Shown in pieces: positions 50,191 to 59,607 of a DNA stretch of 64,000 nt. The position numbers and the translations under genes were made by a program. Where the stretch lies: assembly GCF_002269255.1 (NCBI RefSeq), contig NZ_CP022823.1, positions 3,596,001-3,660,000 of the forward strand, given 5' to 3'. This stretch comes from Klebsiella quasivariicola (GTDB taxonomy: Bacteria; Pseudomonadota; Gammaproteobacteria; Enterobacterales; Enterobacteriaceae). The stretch's first letter is position 1. Each line of letters opens with the position of its first letter. The notes beneath the pieces were generated by a model that did not search any database, was not told where the DNA came from, and was given only the letters and a program-made list of their open reading frames with translations.

Positions 50191-50754
50191 TTATGGCAGA
50201 CGCTTAAGCTCGCCGGCAATGGCAACCGCCTCCTGGCTCCATGCCTGGGCCAGAGTCTTCACCATCGCGTCATAGCCATCATCTTGCTGCTTGAGCACGA
50301 TGTCGAAAGGACGCTTAATCAGCTGCCCCTGATGCTTCAACAGCCACTCGCCGCTGACGATAACCCGCCCGTCGTAGCGCCCGTGAAAGCCATTCACTGC
50401 AACGTTGAGGGTATCCTGCTCACTCCCCAGAGGCTGGGATGAGACGACCCAGCCCGGCAGCTGCTGGCTGAGGTTTGCCACCAGCGTGGTGCGTAGCTGC
50501 TGGTCCAGCGGGCTGGCCCACAGATTATTATTGGCAATCACATACTGCACATCGGTAGTCTGATAGACCACTCCGTTGCCCGCCAGATAATCCGGGATAC
50601 TGACCTGCTCAACCCACAGCAGACGCGCGCCCTGGCTGGCGGCGCTTTGCGCACCGCCCTGCACCACCGGTAGCTGGTAGTATGTCTTGCTTTCGCCGCC
50701 GCTACTGCACGCCGTCAGGGCGCATACGGCTGCCGCCAGTAACCATTTTTTCAT
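50191..50754 (-). CDS. pqiC: Outer-membrane lipoprotein PqiC
   Basis: A 187-residue lipoprotein with signal and lipobox LTAC (lipidated Cys16, followed by SSGG, an outer-membrane sorting signal). It is the outer-membrane receptor part of the PqiABC system, which forms a lipid-carrying bridge across the periplasm. It belongs to the ABC-type transport auxiliary lipoprotein family (YmbA). Its ATG overlaps the pqiB stop by one base (TAATG), showing translational coupling. Confidence 0.93.
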   Translation of the reverse strand: MKKWLLAAAVCALTACSSGGESKTYYQLPVVQGGAQSAASQGARLLWVEQVSIPDYLAGNGVVYQTTDVQYVIANNNLWASPLDQQLRTTLVANLSQQLPGWVVSSQPLGSEQDTLNVAVNGFHGRYDGRVIVSGEWLLKHQGQLIKRPFDIVLKQQDDGYDAMVKTLAQAWSQEAVAIAGELKRLP

Positions 50755-52391
50755 TATTTCGCTCCCTTCGGCTGTGGGTCTTTTTTATCCTTGGCCTCAA
50801 ATACCAGCGCATTGCTCTTATCATTGAGCGTTTTCAGAACCGGCTGCAGTTCGCGCAGCACCTGATCCAGACGCTGCATATCCGCCACCATCTTATTGTA
50901 GGCCGCGGAGCCAGGCTGGAAGCCCTGCATGCTGCGGTTCAGCTCACGCAGCGTTGTCTGCATATCGGCAGGCAGCTGCTGCATCGACTGGCTGGAGGTG
51001 ATCTTATTCAGATTATCCAGCGTCGTCTGCACATGCTGCATGGTCTTCTCACTCTGCGCCAGGGTACTGGTCGCCTGCTCCAGCAGCGGGTTGATCGGCA
51101 GGTTATTAATCTTATCCAGCGCATCCATCAGACGCTGCTGGATCTGCGCCAGGCCGCCGCTGATAGTCGGGATAATTGGATAGCCGTTAAACTCCTGGAT
51201 TTTGCCGCGCGGCGGCGCTTTCGGATAGAAGTCGAGATCGATATACAGCGCGCCGGTCACCAGGTTGCCGGTTTTCAGCGAGCCGCGCAGTCCGCGGTTG
51301 ATCAGATCGTCAATATGGGCACGAATATTCGGATCGCCGCCGAGCTGGTTAACCAGACGTTGCGGTTCAACCCGCACTTCCACCGGAATGCGATAATCAT
51401 CGTTCAGACGCTGCTTCAGCCCAGGAATAAAGAACGGCACTTTACCGACGGTGCCCAGACGGATACCGCGGAACTCCACCGGCGCGCCGGGCTGCAGACC
51501 ACGAACCGAATCTTTGAAGAACATCACATAGTCAATATGCTCGGTAAAGACCGAATCCTGGATGCTCTTCTGATCGTCAAACAGGTGGTATTCCGTTTTG
51601 TTCGCCACCGGCTCGCCGAGATCCAGACCTTCCGGAATATCGAAGCTCACACCGCCGCCAAACAGTGTCGATAGCGAGCCCATCTCAACGCGCATGCCCG
51701 CCGCGGTCAAATCAACCGCGATACCGCTGTCTTTCCAGAAGCGAACGTTGGTGGTCACCAGACGGTCATTCGGCGCATTAATAAACAGCTGATAAGAGAT
51801 ACGACGTTTCTGCGCATCAAAAGTGCTGGTTTCAACCGATCCCACGCGGTAGCCGCGGAACAGCACCGGGTCGCCCGGCGAAAGCTGGCCCGCTTTGCTG
51901 CTTTCCAGCAGAATACGGATCCCCTTAGCATCCGGCGAGGCCAGCGGCGGAGAATCCAGCAGTGGGTACTGCGCCGGCACCGAACCTTTCGTCCCTGGCT
52001 GCAGTTCAATATAGGCCCCGGACAATAAGGTCCCGAGACCGCTTATCCCCTCGCGCCCTACCTGCGGTTTCACCACCCAGAAGACGGAATCGTTATGCAG
52101 TAATTTCTGCATCCCGGAGTTGAGGCGGGCTTTGATTTCTACGTGAGTGAGATCATCGGTCAGCGTCGCGCTCTCCACCACCCCAACGTCCACACTGCGG
52201 CTCTTGATACGGGTTTTTCCCCCTTCAATCCCTTCCGCGTTGGTGGTGATCAGCGTGACCTCAGGCCCCTGATGGCTGTAATGATAAAACAGGATCCACG
52301 CCCCGATCAGCGCAGTGACGATAGGGAAGATCCACACCGGTGACCAGTTCTTCACCTTCTGCACTTTCGCTTCTCCGCTCTTATTTTCCAT
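50754..52391 (-). CDS. pqiB: MCE-domain protein PqiB
   Basis: A 545-residue membrane-anchored protein with an N-terminal TM helix (WSPVWIFPIVTALIGAWILF), three MCE domains (about 45-135, 160-220 and 285-390) and a C-terminal helical region that in E. coli forms the long tunnel of the hexamer. It moves lipids between inner and outer membranes. The start MENKSGEAK at 52391 overlaps the end of pqiA by 11 bases. Confidence 0.95.
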   Translation of the reverse strand: MENKSGEAKVQKVKNWSPVWIFPIVTALIGAWILFYHYSHQGPEVTLITTNAEGIEGGKTRIKSRSVDVGVVESATLTDDLTHVEIKARLNSGMQKLLHNDSVFWVVKPQVGREGISGLGTLLSGAYIELQPGTKGSVPAQYPLLDSPPLASPDAKGIRILLESSKAGQLSPGDPVLFRGYRVGSVETSTFDAQKRRISYQLFINAPNDRLVTTNVRFWKDSGIAVDLTAAGMRVEMGSLSTLFGGGVSFDIPEGLDLGEPVANKTEYHLFDDQKSIQDSVFTEHIDYVMFFKDSVRGLQPGAPVEFRGIRLGTVGKVPFFIPGLKQRLNDDYRIPVEVRVEPQRLVNQLGGDPNIRAHIDDLINRGLRGSLKTGNLVTGALYIDLDFYPKAPPRGKIQEFNGYPIIPTISGGLAQIQQRLMDALDKINNLPINPLLEQATSTLAQSEKTMQHVQTTLDNLNKITSSQSMQQLPADMQTTLRELNRSMQGFQPGSAAYNKMVADMQRLDQVLRELQPVLKTLNDKSNALVFEAKDKKDPQPKGAK

Positions 52392-53649
52392 GTTGTTGTA
52401 TTTCCTCATGGCTTGAATCTGGCTCACGATCCCACAGCAAACGGGGATCAAACGTCATCGCTGAAAACATGGTCATCACCACTACCAGCGCAAACATGAC
52501 CGCGCCGATGGCGGGATAAATATTCATCAACCCTCCCATGCGCACCAGCGCAGAGAGTACGGCGATGACAAAAACATCAATCATTGACCAGCGGCCAACA
52601 AATTCCACCACTTCATAGATCAGATGCATGCGTTCCGAATCGCGCGCGCCGTTGCCGTTAGCATTCCAGCACAGCCAGGCGATAGCTATCATCTTCAGCG
52701 TCGGCACCATAATACTGGCGATAAAGATCACCAGCGCAACCGGGTAGGAACCTTCACTCCACAGTAAAACCACTCCGGCCATAATGGTTGACGGCATTTT
52801 ATCGCCCAGCAGATCGGTGATCATGATCGGCATAATGTTGGCAGGGAGATAAAGAATAAATGAAGTCACCAGCAGCGCCAGCGTCCACTGGAGGCTATTT
52901 TTACGCCGCGCCGTTCCTTTGCTGTGACAGCGCGGGCAGACGGTCTGGTCAGCCGGCAATACCGCCGTGCAGCAGGCACAGGAACGTAGCCCCTGGCGGA
53001 TCCCGGCCACGCCGACCTTCAGCGGCTGGGTAATGGCCGGCATGGGGGCAATATCATCCCATAGCCAGCGCCGGTCGACGCACTGGAAAGTGCGTAACTG
53101 CAGCAGGCAAAACATGCACCAGGGAATAAAGCTCAGACCAATGCCGATGTCGCCATAGGCCATCAGTTTGACGAAGCTCACCAGCACGCCGGCAAGAAAA
53201 ATCTCCGCCATCCCCCAGGTCTTCAGTTGAAAGAGAATACGCGCGAGGAACGCCTTCAGGCCAGCGGGCATCCTGACCCGATTAACCAGCAGCAGAATGG
53301 TGACCAGGCAAAACGCTGGCACAAGTTGGACAAAGAGTAAAAAGAAGGTGCCGAGGCTGGCGTAATCCTCGGTAAACAGCACATTGGGAATTTCCAGCAG
53401 CTCTATTTCGCTACTGATGCCGCCCACTTTCATATAGATAAAAGGGAACAGATTGGCCAATAGCAGCATAAACAGCGCGACCAGCGCATACGCCGTGGGA
53501 CGCTGGCGAGGCGCGTCCCACGTGGTAGTTAACGTTGTACCGCAGCGCGGGCAGGCGGCTTTCTGGCGATGCTCAAGCTGCGGCAAAGCCACCAGCAAAT
53601 CACATTGGGGACATAAAATATGTCGCGCAGCATGATGATGATCGCACAT
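52381..53649 (-). CDS. pqiA: Inner-membrane protein PqiA
   Basis: A 422-residue inner-membrane partner of PqiB with about eight transmembrane segments and two zinc-ribbon-like CxxC pairs: ILCPQCD and ACPRCGTT near the N terminus, SCACCTAV and VCPRCHSK in the middle. Two paralin-type PqiA halves are evident (the LPANIMPIM and LLANLFPFI segments). In E. coli the operon is induced by paraquat through SoxRS and in stationary phase. It follows uup by 14 bases. Confidence 0.95.
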   Translation of the reverse strand: MCDHHHAARHILCPQCDLLVALPQLEHRQKAACPRCGTTLTTTWDAPRQRPTAYALVALFMLLLANLFPFIYMKVGGISSEIELLEIPNVLFTEDYASLGTFFLLFVQLVPAFCLVTILLLVNRVRMPAGLKAFLARILFQLKTWGMAEIFLAGVLVSFVKLMAYGDIGIGLSFIPWCMFCLLQLRTFQCVDRRWLWDDIAPMPAITQPLKVGVAGIRQGLRSCACCTAVLPADQTVCPRCHSKGTARRKNSLQWTLALLVTSFILYLPANIMPIMITDLLGDKMPSTIMAGVVLLWSEGSYPVALVIFIASIMVPTLKMIAIAWLCWNANGNGARDSERMHLIYEVVEFVGRWSMIDVFVIAVLSALVRMGGLMNIYPAIGAVMFALVVVMTMFSAMTFDPRLLWDREPDSSHEEIQQHGK

Positions 53650-53663
53650 GACAACTCCTCGGC

Positions 53664-55571
53664 TCAGGCGCCGTTTTTTAATCCTTCGAGATATTCCCAG
53701 CGTTCAAAGGCAGCTTCCAGCGCCTGCTCCGCCTCGGCCAGCTGCGCCAGCACCTGCTGCGTGCGATCGTGCGGTTGTCCGAAGAAATCGGGATCGGCAA
53801 CCTGCTCCTGCAGCGTTTGCAGTTCAGCCTCGAGGGCTTCCAGCTTCTGCGGCAGCTGTTCCAGCTCGCGCTGCAGGTTATAGCTTAGTTTGTTCCCGCC
53901 GCGTTTGACAGTTTCTGCTTTTGGCTGAGCGACTTCCATCGTTTTTTTCGCAGCTGGCTGTTTCTGCGCCAGCGACTGGGCCTGCTGACCGCGAGCGTCG
54001 TGATAGCCGCCGATATACTGACCAATGCGACCACCGCCTTCGAAGATCCAGCATTCGGTGACGGTATTGTCCACGAACTGACGATCGTGGCTCACCAGCA
54101 TCACAGTGCCCTGATAGCCATCGATCAGCTCTTCCAGCAGTTCCAGCGTTTCAACATCGAGATCGTTTGTCGGTTCATCGAGGATCAACAGGTTGCTGGG
54201 TTTCAGGAACAAGCGAGCCAGCAACAGGCGGTTACGTTCCCCGCCGGAGAGTGCACGTACCGGGGTCATCGCCCGTTTCGGATGGAACAGGAAGTCCTGC
54301 AGATAGCCCAGCACATGGCGCGGCTTACCGTTAACCATCACCTCCTGTTTGCCTTCCGCCAGGTTGTCCATCACCGTTTTATCCGGGTCCAGCTCGGCGC
54401 GGTGCTGGTCGAAGTACGCGACCTCCAGCTTGGTGCCAACGTGGATCCGCCCGCTGTCGGCCTGCAGTTGGCCAAGCATTAGCTTCAGCAGCGTGGTTTT
54501 GCCACAGCCGTTGGGGCCAATCAGGGCAATCTTATCGCCACGCTGGATCTGCGCGGAGAAATCTTTGACCAACACTTTGCCGTCAACCTGATAGTTGACG
54601 TTCTCCATTTCGAAAACGATTTTGCCGGAGCGCGAAGCCTCTTCAACCTGCATCTTCGCGCTGCCCATCACTTCCCGGCGCTCACCGCGCTCGCGGCGCA
54701 TCGCCTTCAGCGCGCGGACGCGGCCTTCGTTACGGGTGCGGCGTGCTTTGATCCCCTGACGGATCCACACCTCTTCCTGGGCCAGCTTGCGGTCAAATTC
54801 CGCATTCTGCAGCTCTTCGACGCGCAGCGCTTCTTCTTTATCCAGCAGATACTGATCGTAATTGCCCGGATAGGTCACCAGCTTGCCGCGATCAAGGTCG
54901 ACAATGCGTGTCGCCATATTGCGGATAAAGGATCGGTCGTGCGAAATGAAGATAATCGTGCCTTTAAAGGTTTTCAGGAACCCTTCCAGCCAGTCGATAG
55001 TTTCGATATCGAGGTGGTTAGTGGGTTCATCCAGCAGCAGCACGCGCGGCCCGCTGACCAGCGCACGGCCCAGCGCCGCTTTACGCAGCCAGCCGCCGGA
55101 GAGCGACGCCAGTTGCGCATTGGCGTCAAGGCCAAGCTGCTCAATCACTTCGTTGATACGGCTATCCAGCTGCCACAGCCCCAGGTTATCCAGCTGCTCC
55201 TGCAGGCGCGCCAGTTCATTTAAATTTTTGTCGCTCGGATCGGTCATTACCTGATGCGACACGTCATGGTAGGCCTTCAGGTAAGCCGCCTGCTCGGCGA
55301 TCCCTTCGGCGACAAAATCGTACACCGTACCAGCGACGTTACGCGGCGGATCCTGCTGCAGACGCGCCACGATCAGATCTTGTTCATAAATAATGCGTCC
55401 GTCATCCAGCCCCTGTTCACGATTAAGGATCTTCATCAGGGTGGATTTACCGGCGCCGTTGCGGCCGACCAGGCAGACGCGTTCGTTATCTTCGATATGC
55501 AGCTCGGCATTATCCAGCAGCGGCGCATCGCTGAAGGAGAGCCAGGCGCCGTGCATACTAATCAGTGACAT
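53664..55571 (-). CDS. uup: ABC-F ATPase Uup
   Basis: A 635-residue soluble ABC-F protein with two nucleotide-binding domains (Walker A GRNGAGKSTLMK and GPNGCGKTTLLK; signatures LSGGWLRKAALGRALV and LSGGERNRLLLARLF) joined by a charged linker with EVWIRQGIKARRTRNEGR, and a C-terminal DNA-binding coiled-coil domain (about 560-635). In E. coli it limits precise excision of transposons and affects ribosome function. It is 12 bases after rlmKL. Confidence 0.95.
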   Translation of the reverse strand: MSLISMHGAWLSFSDAPLLDNAELHIEDNERVCLVGRNGAGKSTLMKILNREQGLDDGRIIYEQDLIVARLQQDPPRNVAGTVYDFVAEGIAEQAAYLKAYHDVSHQVMTDPSDKNLNELARLQEQLDNLGLWQLDSRINEVIEQLGLDANAQLASLSGGWLRKAALGRALVSGPRVLLLDEPTNHLDIETIDWLEGFLKTFKGTIIFISHDRSFIRNMATRIVDLDRGKLVTYPGNYDQYLLDKEEALRVEELQNAEFDRKLAQEEVWIRQGIKARRTRNEGRVRALKAMRRERGERREVMGSAKMQVEEASRSGKIVFEMENVNYQVDGKVLVKDFSAQIQRGDKIALIGPNGCGKTTLLKLMLGQLQADSGRIHVGTKLEVAYFDQHRAELDPDKTVMDNLAEGKQEVMVNGKPRHVLGYLQDFLFHPKRAMTPVRALSGGERNRLLLARLFLKPSNLLILDEPTNDLDVETLELLEELIDGYQGTVMLVSHDRQFVDNTVTECWIFEGGGRIGQYIGGYHDARGQQAQSLAQKQPAAKKTMEVAQPKAETVKRGGNKLSYNLQRELEQLPQKLEALEAELQTLQEQVADPDFFGQPHDRTQQVLAQLAEAEQALEAAFERWEYLEGLKNGA

Positions 55572-55583
55572 TCTTTATTCCTT

Positions 55584-57689
55584 TCAGGCTGCGGTAATCA
55601 GCCAGCAGTTGTGGATCTGACGGTTGCGGGCAAAATCCTGCGACAGCGTTTTTTGCGAAATCTCTTGCGCCTTCAGGCCAAGCGCCGCCAGCCCGTCATG
55701 ATCCATACGGAAACCGCGTTTGTTATTCGAGAACATAATGGTGCCGCCTTTGCGCAGCAGGCGTTTCAGATCGGTCATCAGGCGAATGTGATCGCGCTGG
55801 ACGTCGAAAGCATCTTCCATCCGTTTGGAGTTGGAGAAGGTCGGCGGATCGATAAAGATCAGATCGAACTGCTCGGTACTCTCCCGCAGCCAGCCCAGTA
55901 CGTCCGCCTGCATCAGGCGATGCGCGCGGCCGGTCAGGCCATTGAGACGCAGGTTGCGTTCCGCCCACTCCAGATAGGTGCGCGACATATCCACCGTGGT
56001 GGTAGAGCGTGCGCCGCCGAGGCCTGCGTGGACGCTTGCGCTGCCGGTATAGGAGAACAGGTTGAGGAAGTCCTTACCTTTACTCATCTGGCCGAGCATG
56101 CGACGGGCGATCCGGTGGTCGAGGAACAGACCGGTATCCAGGTAGTCGGTGAGGTTGACCCACAGGCGCGCGTTATACTCCTGCACCTCAATAAAGTCGC
56201 CCTTCTCTGCCATCTTCTGATACTGGTTTTTGCCCTTTTGCCGCTCGCGGGTCTTCAGCACCAGCTTATTAGGCGCCATGTCCAGCACGGCGATGGTCGC
56301 CGCAATAATATCGAACAGACGCTGACGCGCTTTGTGCGCATCGACGGTTTTCGGCGGCGCATACTCCTGCACTACCACCCAGTCACCGTAGCGATCGATC
56401 GCCACGTTATATTCCGGCAGATCGGCATCGTACAGGCGATAGCATTCAATGCCTTCCTGACGGGCCCATTTTTCAAACTTCTTCAGGTTCTTACGCAGAC
56501 GGTTGGCAAAATCTTCCGCCAGCATCGCCGGCTTGCCGCCTTCGCTCTCCGCCAGGTGATAGTTCTTCTGTACGCAATCCAGCGGGCCGTTCTTGGCTTT
56601 GAATTGCTTATCGGCACGCAGCTGCAGGCAGCTCAGCAATTCCGGCGAAGCGCTGAACACCGACAGGTTCCAGCCGCCAAACTGACTTTTCATGATCCGG
56701 CCCAGCAGGCTGTGCAGAGCGATCAGCGCCGGCTCGCTTTCCAGACGTTCGCCGTACGGCGGGTTACTGATCACCGTACCGTACGGGCCTTTCGGCAGCG
56801 GGTTGTTCAACTGGGCGACGTCTTTCACGTCAAAATCGATCAGCTCGCCGATGCCGGCGCGGCGGGCGTTGCGGCGCGCGCGTTCAATGACGCGCTCGTC
56901 GACGTCGGAGCCGTAGAAGCGCGATTCATAAGTAGCCAGTCCCTGACGCGCGCGGGTTTGCGCCTCGGCTTTCACCTCTTTCCAGATGGCGTCATCATGC
57001 TGCGCCCAGCCGCCAAAGCCCCAGTGGCCGCGATGCAGGCCCGGCGCGCGGTCGGTCGCCAGCATCGCCGCTTCAATCAGCAGGGTACCGGAGCCGCACA
57101 TCGGATCGAGCAACGGCGTACCCGGCACCCAGCCAGAGCGCATGACGATCGCCGCCGCAAGGTTTTCTTTAATCGGCGCCATACCGGTCCCATCGCGATA
57201 GCCGCGCAGGTGCAGACCTTCACCGCTCAGATCCAGAGAGATATGCGCCGTCTCTTTGTTCAGCCAGACATTGATCCGCAGATCGGGCGATTCACGATCG
57301 ACGTTCGGACGCGGCAGATTCTTGCGGGTGAAGCTGTCAACAATGGCGTCTTTGACCTTCAGCGCGCCGTACTGGCTGTTGCGGATCTCCTCATTGAGGC
57401 CGCTAAAATGCACCGCAAAGGTAGCGCCTGGAGTAAACATCTCCGTCCACGGAATGGCCTGTACGCCGAGGTACAGATCCAGATCGCTGTATACGCGACA
57501 CTCGCCCAGCGGCAGCATGATGCGCGAAGCCAGCCGGCTCCACATCAGGCTTTGATACAGCAGGCGCGTATCCCCCTGAAAATGGACCCCGCCCTGGACT
57601 ACCTGGCAGTCCGTCGCGCCAAGTCCTTCCAGTTCAGTTTTTAACAGCTCTTCCAGCCCACGAGCCGTACTGGCAAACAGAGAATTCAT
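55584..57689 (-). CDS. rlmKL: Bifunctional 23S rRNA methyltransferase RlmKL
   Basis: A 701-residue fusion of two SAM methyltransferases: RlmL (N-terminal, with a THUMP domain and catalytic NPPYGERL, making m2G2445) and RlmK (C-terminal, FIDPPTFSNSKRM and the SAM loop FLNLFSYTGSASVHAG, making m7G2069). Length is within one residue of the E. coli protein. A very long open frame on the opposite strand is a by-product of its GC-rich codons. It is divergent from ycbX across 99 bases. Confidence 0.96.
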   Translation of the reverse strand: MNSLFASTARGLEELLKTELEGLGATDCQVVQGGVHFQGDTRLLYQSLMWSRLASRIMLPLGECRVYSDLDLYLGVQAIPWTEMFTPGATFAVHFSGLNEEIRNSQYGALKVKDAIVDSFTRKNLPRPNVDRESPDLRINVWLNKETAHISLDLSGEGLHLRGYRDGTGMAPIKENLAAAIVMRSGWVPGTPLLDPMCGSGTLLIEAAMLATDRAPGLHRGHWGFGGWAQHDDAIWKEVKAEAQTRARQGLATYESRFYGSDVDERVIERARRNARRAGIGELIDFDVKDVAQLNNPLPKGPYGTVISNPPYGERLESEPALIALHSLLGRIMKSQFGGWNLSVFSASPELLSCLQLRADKQFKAKNGPLDCVQKNYHLAESEGGKPAMLAEDFANRLRKNLKKFEKWARQEGIECYRLYDADLPEYNVAIDRYGDWVVVQEYAPPKTVDAHKARQRLFDIIAATIAVLDMAPNKLVLKTRERQKGKNQYQKMAEKGDFIEVQEYNARLWVNLTDYLDTGLFLDHRIARRMLGQMSKGKDFLNLFSYTGSASVHAGLGGARSTTTVDMSRTYLEWAERNLRLNGLTGRAHRLMQADVLGWLRESTEQFDLIFIDPPTFSNSKRMEDAFDVQRDHIRLMTDLKRLLRKGGTIMFSNNKRGFRMDHDGLAALGLKAQEISQKTLSQDFARNRQIHNCWLITAA

Positions 57690-57788
57690 ATCGTCACTTT
57701 TACTTAAAGAAAATTGGTGCGCATTATAGCCAATATGTGCCCTATGTCATAAAGTTATAGGCTTATTTTTGGAACCCGGAGGCAGCGT

Positions 57789-58898
57789 ATGGTAACGCTC
57801 TCGCGACTTTTTATTCACCCCGTAAAATCCATGCGCGGCATGGGCCTGACCCATGCCTTTGCTGATATCAGCGGCCTGGCCTTCGATCGCCTGTTTATGA
57901 TCACCGAAACCGACGGCACCTTTATTACCGCCCGCCAGTTTCCGCAGATGGTGAAATTTATTCCGGCGCCGCTGCATGACGGCCTTCACCTGACCGCCCC
58001 GGACGGCAGTAGCGCCGTGGTGCGTTTTCGTGATTTCGCCACGCAGGCCGAGCCGACCGAAGTCTGGGGTAACCATTTCACCGCGCTCATCGCGCCTGCC
58101 GCCGTTAACCAGTGGCTCAGCGGCTTTTTCAATCGCGATGTCCAGTTGCGCTGGCTGGGGCCACAGTTAACCCGCCGGGTGAAGCGCCACGATGCGGTAC
58201 CGCTCTCCTTCGCCGACGGCTACCCGTACCTGCTGGCTAACGAGGCTTCGCTGCGCGACCTGCAGCAGCGCTGTCCGGCCAGCGTAAGCATAGAACAGTT
58301 TCGTCCTAATCTCGTGGTCACCGGCGCGGCGGCCTGGGATGAAGATAGCTGGAAAGTGATCCGCATCGGCGAGGTGGTATTTGATGTGGCTAAACCCTGC
58401 AGCCGCTGCATTTTTACCACCGTCAGCCCGGAGCGTGGACAGAAACACCCCACCGGGGAGCCGCTGGAAACCTTAAAGCGTTTTCGCACCGCGCAGGATA
58501 ATGGCGATGTCGACTTTGGTCAGAACCTGATTGCCCGCAACAGCGGCGTGATCCGGGTGGGAGATGAAGTGGAAATCCTCGCCCGCGGCCCGGCAAAAGC
58601 CTACGGCGCCGGGGAAAGCGACGATACCCCTGCCCCTGACACGCAGCAGCAGGCCACGGTAGCCATTGACTGGCAGGGCCATCAGTTTACCGGCAATAAT
58701 CAGCAGGTGTTGCTGGAACAGCTGGAGCAACAGGGCATTCGCGTACCCTACTCCTGTCGGGCGGGGATCTGCGGCAGCTGCCGCATTCGTCTGGAAGAAG
58801 GCGAAGTCAGTGCGTTAAAGAAAAATGCGGTCGCCGAAGATGGCACTATTCTCGCCTGCAGCTGTGTGCCTAAGACGGCACTGCGCCTGGCGCCTTAA
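57789..58898 (+). CDS. ycbX: MOSC/2Fe-2S protein YcbX
   Basis: A 369-residue protein with an N-terminal MOSC beta-barrel and MOSC domain (residues 1-260; FIHPVKSMRGMGL, the molybdenum-cofactor Cys in DVAKPCSRCIFTTV) and a C-terminal plant-type ferredoxin domain (ligands in YSCRAGICGSCRI and LACSCV). In E. coli YcbX works with the molybdenum cofactor in reduction of N-hydroxylated bases such as 6-hydroxylaminopurine. It overlaps the stop of convergent zapC by 4 bases. Confidence 0.94.
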   Translation: MVTLSRLFIHPVKSMRGMGLTHAFADISGLAFDRLFMITETDGTFITARQFPQMVKFIPAPLHDGLHLTAPDGSSAVVRFRDFATQAEPTEVWGNHFTALIAPAAVNQWLSGFFNRDVQLRWLGPQLTRRVKRHDAVPLSFADGYPYLLANEASLRDLQQRCPASVSIEQFRPNLVVTGAAAWDEDSWKVIRIGEVVFDVAKPCSRCIFTTVSPERGQKHPTGEPLETLKRFRTAQDNGDVDFGQNLIARNSGVIRVGDEVEILARGPAKAYGAGESDDTPAPDTQQQATVAIDWQGHQFTGNNQQVLLEQLEQQGIRVPYSCRAGICGSCRIRLEEGEVSALKKNAVAEDGTILACSCVPKTALRLAP

Positions 58899-59437
58899 AC
58901 CGCCTGTCCCAGGCTGTAGCTCACCGCGCTCTGCGCCGGCTGCAGCCTGTCGTTCATGATCTTAATGACATCGCCTAACTGCATCACGCGACCGGCAAGG
59001 GTAAGTCCTGGCTGAGCCAGCAGACAAAGCGCGGCGTTATCTCCCGGCTCCACCACCAGCAAATTTACCTGCTCCCCGGTATCGCTCAACCAGACGCAGG
59101 CCGCGTCGCCGCCGCTCGGCTGCCAGTGGTGAGGATGGGCGACGAAGTGCCAGCTTTTCGGCATCTGCGGTTTGAGAAAACGGATCGCGGTTAACGCGTT
59201 GAGGACTAATTCCGCCCGCTGCTCTTTCGACAGTTCGAAATCGCGGCATTTTTCTTCAAAAGAGAAATAGAGCGCGGCGTCATCGACGCAAAATCCCGAT
59301 GGGGCAAAAGCGTCCGGGGTCAGCATGCGCCGGGCGAAGCGCGAACGAAATAACATGCCATTGGCCAAATCGAGCATCATACGATCGTGCTCTTCATCGT
59401 AATACCAACGCCAGTTATCGTCAGGTTTAATTCGCAT
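58895..59437 (-). CDS. zapC: Cell-division protein ZapC
   Basis: A 180-residue FtsZ-associated protein that promotes bundling and lateral association of FtsZ filaments. The N terminus MRIKPDDNWRWYYDEEHDRM and the LANGMLFRSRFARRML segment are characteristic. It follows pyrD on the same strand, but a hairpin with a weak U-tract lies between, so its expression may be partly separate. Confidence 0.93.
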   Translation of the reverse strand: MRIKPDDNWRWYYDEEHDRMMLDLANGMLFRSRFARRMLTPDAFAPSGFCVDDAALYFSFEEKCRDFELSKEQRAELVLNALTAIRFLKPQMPKSWHFVAHPHHWQPSGGDAACVWLSDTGEQVNLLVVEPGDNAALCLLAQPGLTLAGRVMQLGDVIKIMNDRLQPAQSAVSYSLGQAV

Positions 59438-59554
59438 TTTTCCCCCAGTGCCCTTCGATGCGCCTCCGCAAAGTTGTTGCGACTTGCCGCAGAATATTTT
59501 TCTAAAATTAAGAAAAGTCTAAAATGTTTAAATAAGCAACAGTGAGGGAATATA

Positions 59555-59584
59555 AAACAACCAGGGCCGGAAATAAAGCCCTGG
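59555..59584 (-). terminator. Terminator after pyrD
   Basis: CCAGGGC (59561-59567) and GCCCTGG (59578-59584) form a stem; on the minus strand TTGTTTTA follows. It lies 24 bases after the pyrD stop. Confidence 0.6.
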
Positions 59585-59607
59585 GTGGGATTCAGAGGAG
59601 GAAAAGA

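Noticed and set aside
50682..51674. 330-codon open frame opposite pqiB and pqiC
   Set aside because: Antisense shadow of two coupled genes with clear family matches.
55611..57644. 677-codon open frame opposite rlmKL
   Set aside because: It lies wholly antisense to a highly conserved gene, has no ribosome site and its composition is a mirror of GC-rich codons.
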